The notes under the pieces are model-generated. The model was not told the origin of the DNA. It saw nothing but the letters and a program-made list of their open reading frames with translations, and did no database searches. Position numbers and translations under genes: made by a program. This document shows, piece after piece, positions 59,142 to 64,000 of a stretch of DNA of 64,000 bases. The stretch comes from Rhodococcoides fascians A25f (GTDB lineage Bacteria > Actinomycetota > Actinomycetes > Mycobacteriales > Mycobacteriaceae). Position 1 is the first letter of the stretch. The number at the start of each line of letters is the position of its first letter. The stretch spans positions 1 through 64,000 of the forward strand of contig NZ_CP049744.1 in the NCBI RefSeq assembly GCF_000760935.2. The letters are read 5' to 3'.

Positions 59142-61892
59142 CTACTGCCCGGGTGTAGCCGGTTCGGGCGCTGCCGGTGCTGGTGCCGGCTCAGCCGGTG
59201 CCAATCCGGGCAGCGGGATCGTCACGCCGGGCAGAATTTCGACCTGCCGTGGAGTGATGACGACCGGTGGGGAGATTTCCGTAGGAATCGGCAATGTCAC
59301 CTGCGGCGGAGCGGACGGTGCCGCCGTGGTAGTCGGAGCGGGCGCCGAGTACTGCGGGACGCCTGCCTGACCGGCGATGGCCTCGGGCGTCGGGAACGTC
59401 TCGTTCGAGGTGCCCTCCAGCGTCCCGTCCATCGTCGCCTTCCAGATGTCCGACGGTATGCCCGATCCGTAGATCGGACCGCCGTAACTGTTCTCGAGCG
59501 GCAGACCCTGTTCGGTACCGACCCACACCGCCGTCGACAGCGACGGGGTGTAGCCGACCATCCACGCGTCCTTGTTCTGACCGGTGTCGCCGAGCTGAGC
59601 GGTACCGGTCTTGGCTGCCGACTGACGACCGCCGGCGAGGTTGTGGCCGTTGGAGTATCCGGCGATCGGACGCATCGCCGAGGTCACGTTGTCCGCGACC
59701 GCCGCCGAGACCACCTGCTGGCCCGCCTCGGGTGCACGATCGAGCAACACCGTGCCATCGGCCGTGACGACCTTCTGTACGAAGTGCGGGGTGTGGTACA
59801 CCCCGGACGCCGCGAGTGTCGCATAGGCAGAGGCCATATCGAGGACCCGAGATTGGTACTGACCGAGCACGATTCCGTAGTTCGGGCCCGCGTTGTCGGG
59901 CTCGGTCAACGTGGGGCCGACGCCCTCGATCTCCTGCGGGATACCGAGCTTGTGAGCCATGTCCGCGATGGCCTGCGGGCCGTTGTCCATGCCCAGCATC
60001 ATGCGGTAGAAGCTCGTGTTGAGCGACCGCTTGAGGGCCTCGGCGATGGTGCAGGTTCCGCAGGATTCGCCCTCGACGTTGCTGATCTGGATGCCGTTGA
60101 CGTCGAGCGAGGAGCTGTCGTACATCTTCGACAGCGGAATGCCCTGGTCCAGGGCAGCGGCCAGGCCGAACACCTTGAACGAGGAGCCGGTCTGCAGGCC
60201 CGATTGCGCGAAGTCGAATCCGCGCCCGTCCGCGCCGCCGTAGTACGAACGGACCGCGCCACTGCGTGGATCGATCGACACCGACGCCGTCCGCAGTTCC
60301 GACGGTTCGCCTTCGAGGTTCTTGTCCACGGCCTCGACCGCAGCGGCCTGCGCCTTCGCATCGATCGTCGTGGTGATCTGCAGACCCTCGGTGTTGAGGT
60401 CCTGCTCACTGACCCCGGCAGCGGACAACTCGCGCAGCACCTGGGCCTTGATCAGTCCGTTGGGACCCGCGTCGTCCGCATCGCCGGAGTCCACCTGGGA
60501 GCTGGGGATCCACGGCGGATACTGCATCGCGGCTCGCTGGGTCGCGTCGAGCTGGCCCTGCGACACCATGCCGTCGAGCACGTAGTTCCAACGCGCCTGA
60601 GCACCCGTGGGGTTGAACTCGGGATCCAGACCCGAGGGCTGCTGAATCGTCGCCGCCAGCACGGCACCTTCTTCGACCGAGAGCTGATCGACGGACTTAC
60701 CGAAATACGCCGTCGACGCGGCTGCGATGCCGTACGCGCCACGACCGAAGTAGATGGTGTTCAGATAGGCCGCGAGAATGTCGTCCTTGGACCACTGCCG
60801 CGCCATCTTGGAAGAGATGACCAGCTCGCGCATCTTGCGCGTCAGCGTCCGATCGTTACCGACCAAGGCGTTCTTCACGTACTGCTGGGTGATCGTGGAA
60901 CCGCCGCCTGCGCTGTCGCGTCCGAGCACGTTGTCCCGCAGAGCTCGGCCGAATCCGGTCACCGAGAATCCGGGGTTGGAGTAGAAATCGCGGTCCTCGG
61001 CCGAGAGCACGGCATTGCGTACGTGCTCCGGGATCTGGTCGATCGTCACATCGGTCCGGTTGCCCTCGGGGGGCACCACCTTGCCGATCACGCTCGTGCC
61101 GTCGGACGCAAAGACAGTGGCGACCTGGTTGGTTCTGAGGTCACCCGGACGCGGGACGTCGACCAGCGTGTACGCCACCATGAACGCCAGAATCGGCACG
61201 ATCAGACCCAAGGCGATCAACGCGTACATCGTGCGCCGAACAACCCGCCACTTGGACTTCTTCTTCGTTTTCGCGGCGGGACCTCTTTCGGGCGGCTCGG
61301 GCGGTTCGCTGCCCGAGGAGCTGACTGATGGATCGTTCGGTTCGTGTGGCGGCGGGACGGATCCCGATCGGGTCACTCCGGCCGCAGCGGCTGCCGGCCC
61401 TACTGCGGAGCGCGCAGCGGGCGTGACCGGCGGCTCCCCATAGCGGCGCTCACCGGGGGGCCGACCCTGAGGCGGTAAAGGACGCTGACCGGACGCTGGT
61501 CCCGGACGCTGACCGGGCGGAGGCATCGGAGGCCGGCCCTGAGGCGGCATCGGACGCTGACCGGGCGGAGGACCGGGACGCTGCCCGGGCGGAGGCATGG
61601 GTGGCCGGCCCTGAGGCGGCATCGGACGCTGACCGGGCGGAGGTCCAGGACGCTGTCCCGGGGGAGGTCCCGGTCGCTGACCGGGGGGAGGCATCGGTGG
61701 CCGACCCTGAGGCGGCATCGGACGCTGGCCGGGCGCAGGCATCGGACGCTGACCGGGCGGCGGTGTTGGGCGACGCCCGGGCGGATCGGAATGCCTGCTG
61801 CCGCGCGGGGGTCCCGGCACGTCGGGACGCCGTCCGGAGTCGCTGCGGCCAGGTTCGTTGTTACCGGGGTTGTTGTCGTAGGGGGAACTCAC
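59142..61892 (-). CDS. ponA: Bifunctional penicillin-binding protein PonA (class A)
   Basis: A 916-residue peptidoglycan synthase. An N-terminal cytosolic Pro/Gln/Arg-rich region (about 1-215) is followed by a membrane helix, a GT51 transglycosylase domain (AEDRDFYSNPGF) and a transpeptidase domain with the active Ser in TGSSFKVFG, the Ser-Asn motif SLN and KTGTAQ. The C-terminus is a Pro/Ala-rich tail. It polymerises and cross-links the wall. It is upstream of the GT87 gene with 11 bases between. GTG start with GGAG upstream. Confidence 0.95.
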   Translation of the reverse strand: MSSPYDNNPGNNEPGRSDSGRRPDVPGPPRGSRHSDPPGRRPTPPPGQRPMPAPGQRPMPPQGRPPMPPPGQRPGPPPGQRPGPPPGQRPMPPQGRPPMPPPGQRPGPPPGQRPMPPQGRPPMPPPGQRPGPASGQRPLPPQGRPPGERRYGEPPVTPAARSAVGPAAAAAGVTRSGSVPPPHEPNDPSVSSSGSEPPEPPERGPAAKTKKKSKWRVVRRTMYALIALGLIVPILAFMVAYTLVDVPRPGDLRTNQVATVFASDGTSVIGKVVPPEGNRTDVTIDQIPEHVRNAVLSAEDRDFYSNPGFSVTGFGRALRDNVLGRDSAGGGSTITQQYVKNALVGNDRTLTRKMRELVISSKMARQWSKDDILAAYLNTIYFGRGAYGIAAASTAYFGKSVDQLSVEEGAVLAATIQQPSGLDPEFNPTGAQARWNYVLDGMVSQGQLDATQRAAMQYPPWIPSSQVDSGDADDAGPNGLIKAQVLRELSAAGVSEQDLNTEGLQITTTIDAKAQAAAVEAVDKNLEGEPSELRTASVSIDPRSGAVRSYYGGADGRGFDFAQSGLQTGSSFKVFGLAAALDQGIPLSKMYDSSSLDVNGIQISNVEGESCGTCTIAEALKRSLNTSFYRMMLGMDNGPQAIADMAHKLGIPQEIEGVGPTLTEPDNAGPNYGIVLGQYQSRVLDMASAYATLAASGVYHTPHFVQKVVTADGTVLLDRAPEAGQQVVSAAVADNVTSAMRPIAGYSNGHNLAGGRQSAAKTGTAQLGDTGQNKDAWMVGYTPSLSTAVWVGTEQGLPLENSYGGPIYGSGIPSDIWKATMDGTLEGTSNETFPTPEAIAGQAGVPQYSAPAPTTTAAPSAPPQVTLPIPTEISPPVVITPRQVEILPGVTIPLPGLAPAEPAPAPAAPEPATPGQ
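61452..61772 (-). repeat. Pro/Gln/Arg tandem repeats in the PonA N-terminus
   Basis: The codons for residues 41-147 repeat units such as MPPQGRPPMPPPGQRPGPP several times. The DNA is correspondingly repetitive and may vary in copy number between strains. Confidence 0.85.
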
Positions 61893-61961
61893 GTACAGAT
61901 CTCCAGTAATTTCGGCGGCCGCGTCGACTTCTCGCGAAAAGGCATCAGCCGAGCGATTGTG

Positions 61962-62393
61962 TCACTCACTCGCGGTACGACGGTTCGGTTGGCGGGAACC
62001 CGATCGCGGGCGACGGGGTTGCTTGGGTGCGGGGACGGCCCCGAGGACATAGGACTGGACGAGGTGGTTCCAGCTGCAGGAGCGGCACACCTCGACCACG
62101 TGGACCGAGAATTCCTCCTGGGTCGCAGCGAGCCGGACGAGTTCGTCGGCCGTTCTCGCCGACCCGGACAGCGCACCGAGCTTCTCACCGAAAACCCAGG
62201 ACACCAAGGTGAGCTGCTCTTTGCGGCAGATGGGGCACACCACATCACTACCGCGTCCGTGGAACTTGGCAGCGCGGAGCAGGTACGGATCCGCGTCGCA
62301 GACCGCCGCGACACCCGTCCTACCGGAGTAGACCTCGGCCAGCAGCGACCGACGCTGAAGGGCGTAGTCCACCACCTGTCGCTGAAGTCGCAC
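61962..62393 (-). CDS. DUF5318 family protein (Rv0049-like)
   Basis: A 143-residue protein. It has RLQRQVVDYALQRRSLLAEV and two CxxC pairs, VVCPICRKEQL and VCRSCSWNH, which probably bind zinc. The C-terminus is basic. In mycobacteria a homologue precedes ponA1, and the same order is kept here. TACTCT lies seven bases before the GTG (62401-62406), so the transcript may be leaderless. It probably precedes ponA in one transcription unit. Confidence 0.85.
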   Translation of the reverse strand: MRLQRQVVDYALQRRSLLAEVYSGRTGVAAVCDADPYLLRAAKFHGRGSDVVCPICRKEQLTLVSWVFGEKLGALSGSARTADELVRLAATQEEFSVHVVEVCRSCSWNHLVQSYVLGAVPAPKQPRRPRSGSRQPNRRTASE

Positions 62394-62481
62394 GAGGACC
62401 AGAGTACGTGCGCCCCCTCCGATGGGGACCTGCGAACCCCCGCCTCGGCGACGAGCGGCTCCCCTTTCGGGCCCGAGAAAC

Positions 62482-62487
62482 TATGCT
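62482..62487 (+). promoter_or_regulatory. -10 of the DUF1707 gene
   Basis: TATGCT exactly six bases before GTG 62494, the leaderless arrangement. Confidence 0.45.
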
Positions 62488-62493
62488 CCACCT

Positions 62494-63309
62494 GTGCCGA
62501 CGCGACTGCCGCCCACCACAAGGGCGCGTGATGTGGATCGCTCCAATACCTGCGCCACATTGGACGAGGCGCTCGCCGACGGCCAGCTGTCCGATTTCGA
62601 GCACGCGGCAAGAATCGACTTGGCCAAAGAAGCCGCGACCATCGCCGATCTGCACACCCTCATCGAGGACCTGCAGAACGACACCGACCTGCAGCCGATG
62701 GCCGATCCCATCGAGCTCAGGCATCCGATCGCGACGGCCAAGGGCTCCCGACTGGGCTTCATGACCGTCGCGGTGCCCGTGGTTGCAGCGATGGTGGCGC
62801 TCACCTTCGGTATTCGCGCTTGCTCGAGCACAGATGACCCGGCCTCGAGTCTCGGGACGGCGGGGTACAAGAATCCTGCAGTCGTCGCAGCCATCGTCGA
62901 TGCCCTGCAACAGAAGATCGGCACGTCTGTTGTCGACCGGCTCGGTTTGTACGACAAGTACGCCGTCATTTCGGCACCCGCACCCGGGCTGCCACAGAAG
63001 CAAGTCAGTTACACCTACCGCGACGGCGTCATCGACGACTACGACGACAATTTCTCGAGCACGCGCGACTTCGACGAACCTCAGATCGACCTGGCGACGA
63101 TCGATCTGACCACAACCGCGGGGATCATCGCCGGTGCCTCCGAGAGCCTGAACATGTCACGCATCGACAGCTACAGCGTGAGCTTCTACGGCAGCGACAA
63201 CGGGCCCGAGATCTACGTCTCGGCCGAGAACACCGACCAGGAAAGCGGCAACCTCGCATTCGATCCCGCGGGCAACTTCCTGCGTGTAACTCCGTTTTCG
63301 TTCGGCTGA
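62494..63309 (+). CDS. DUF1707 domain membrane protein
   Basis: A 271-residue protein. Residues 10-65 form the DUF1707 domain (RARDVDRSNTCATLDEALAD, GQLSDFEHAAR). A single hydrophobic helix lies near residues 86-106. An extracytoplasmic domain of about 160 residues, rich in Asp, Tyr and Ser, follows. DUF1707 proteins are common in actinobacteria and linked to cell-envelope functions without firm role. GTG 62494 is set by the -10 at 62482. Confidence 0.85.
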   Translation: MPTRLPPTTRARDVDRSNTCATLDEALADGQLSDFEHAARIDLAKEAATIADLHTLIEDLQNDTDLQPMADPIELRHPIATAKGSRLGFMTVAVPVVAAMVALTFGIRACSSTDDPASSLGTAGYKNPAVVAAIVDALQQKIGTSVVDRLGLYDKYAVISAPAPGLPQKQVSYTYRDGVIDDYDDNFSSTRDFDEPQIDLATIDLTTTAGIIAGASESLNMSRIDSYSVSFYGSDNGPEIYVSAENTDQESGNLAFDPAGNFLRVTPFSFG

Positions 63310-63334
63310 TCATTCCCGAAAGGAAGCCCGCAAC

Positions 63335-64000
63335 ATGGACCGACGACCCGACTTTCGCGCTCGCGAAATAGACCGCGCGCTGACCGTCACCGTGCTGGAT
63401 ACCGCCTACGCCGACGGCCAACTCACGTTCGACGAGCACCGCCTGCGCAGCGAACGGGCGCGGGTAGCCGTCACCCTGCGCGACCTACGACGCCTGGTCT
63501 CCGACCTGCAAATCGACATCGACCTTCCCGAACCGGCTCCGCGAACCGTCGAACCGAAAAACCGGCTACTCCTGGCACTCGGCTCGGTCGTCGTCGTCGC
63601 CGTCGCACTGGTGGTGTTCCTGACGACCAGGAACGGCGAAGAACCGGTACCGGCTGTGGCCGGCGTCGCGTCCACGACAACGAGCAGAGTCGTCCCTACC
63701 GTGACGATGGACCTGCCGGTGGACGTCACGCCGATCGTTGCCCGTCCCTTCGTCTTCGACACCACGGCGGGACTCGACGATTTCAGAGAACGATACGTAC
63801 AGCGTTTCGGTAGCTCACAGGTTCTCGAGGTGTTCATCCAGCTGAACAACAACCGTGCCGATGTCTATCGCCCGACGGCGGAGGGCCGGCGCGAGCGAGT
63901 GTTCGTCGCCGGAGGTTTCGAGGTGGGTCTCGATACCGAGGCTCCCGATACCGACGACGCGACCTTCGATTGGGCCACAATCGATTCTGCGATTCTGGCG
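63335..64000 (+). CDS. DUF1707 domain membrane protein (cut by window end)
   Basis: 222 codons are present. The DUF1707 domain is at residues 8-60 (REIDRALTVTVLDTAYADGQ, LTFDEHRLRSERA), a membrane helix at about 78-97, then an extracytoplasmic part with a Thr/Val-rich linker. AAAGGA precedes the ATG. It is the paralogue of the gene before it and probably cotranscribed. The C-terminus is outside the window. Confidence 0.85.
   Translation, partial: MDRRPDFRAREIDRALTVTVLDTAYADGQLTFDEHRLRSERARVAVTLRDLRRLVSDLQIDIDLPEPAPRTVEPKNRLLLALGSVVVVAVALVVFLTTRNGEEPVPAVAGVASTTTSRVVPTVTMDLPVDVTPIVARPFVFDTTAGLDDFRERYVQRFGSSQVLEVFIQLNNNRADVYRPTAEGRRERVFVAGGFEVGLDTEAPDTDDATFDWATIDSAILA

Noticed and set aside
59097..61328. 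743-codon open frame antisense to ponA
   Set aside because: The minus strand carries all class A PBP motifs; the antisense frame is an effect of high GC.
61452..61772. Repeats near ponA considered as CRISPR or minisatellite noncoding DNA
   Set aside because: They translate in frame into Pro/Gln/Arg repeats of the PonA cytosolic tail and have no unique spacers.

Overview
The window is from a high-GC actinomycete, most probably Rhodococcus or a close relative. The evidence is the codon usage, many GTG starts, a mycobacteria-like block (DUF5318 gene, ponA, GT87 gene, then rpsF-ssb-rpsR-rplI and dnaB), an EspG/PPE-like pair, a KasA/B-type ketosynthase and a PacL/CtpC metal exporter. No rRNA, tRNA, CRISPR array, phage or insertion sequence is visible. 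Genes are densely packed. Many start codons sit 6-7 bases after a TANNNT -10 element, which suggests leaderless transcripts.

Layout. 1-9.2 kb: end of an ABC exporter, an SDR, a CPA1 antiporter, two pirins around a MarR/VOC divergon, an alpha/beta hydrolase, an ArsR-like regulator, a GNAT and a DUF808 membrane protein. 9.3-18.8 kb: an old yellow enzyme, a membrane-protein/Xre pair, a four-gene osmoprotectant ABC importer with ATGA junctions, an AlaA-type aminotransferase, and a DMT exporter divergent from a MocR regulator. 18.9-27.6 kb: mainly small stand-alone genes (luciferase-domain protein, TetR/thioesterase, split transketolase, WYL regulator with a TIGR03086 protein, VOC, Imm5-like, GNAT, methyltransferase). 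27.7-35.4 kb: PacL-CtpC metal export, a ketosynthase/TetR divergon, a MerR/aldo-keto reductase pair, an isochorismatase, a DUF3297 protein and a small secreted protein. 35.4-42.7 kb: dnaB interrupted by an intein, a SulP-carbonic anhydrase fusion, and the rplI-rpsR-ssb-rpsF ribosomal/replication operon.

42.9-57.6 kb: a GT87 membrane mannosyltransferase-like gene, two related LuxR-type regulators, then a Ter-type stress module. The Ter module holds a DUF475/TerC-like protein, TerD, a coiled-coil protein, a citrate-lyase-like C-C lyase, a 777-residue protein that appears to join two phosphoribosyltransferase domains with TRSP and PELOTA domains, a HAD phosphatase and a two-domain TerD protein. 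Inside it sit a PPE-like/EspG type VII secretion pair and a DUF2975/Xre pair. 57.6-64 kb: a second GT87 gene, the bifunctional penicillin-binding protein PonA, a DUF5318 protein and two DUF1707 membrane proteins, the last cut by the window end.

The strongest leads are the Ter module with its fused enzyme, which looks inserted into an otherwise conserved ponA-to-dnaB neighbourhood; the DnaB intein, which carries class 3 (W-C-T) signatures and an internal zinc-ribbon pair; helically phased DnaA-box-like sequences upstream of dnaB; and a set of inverted repeats that place likely operators beside their own regulators.
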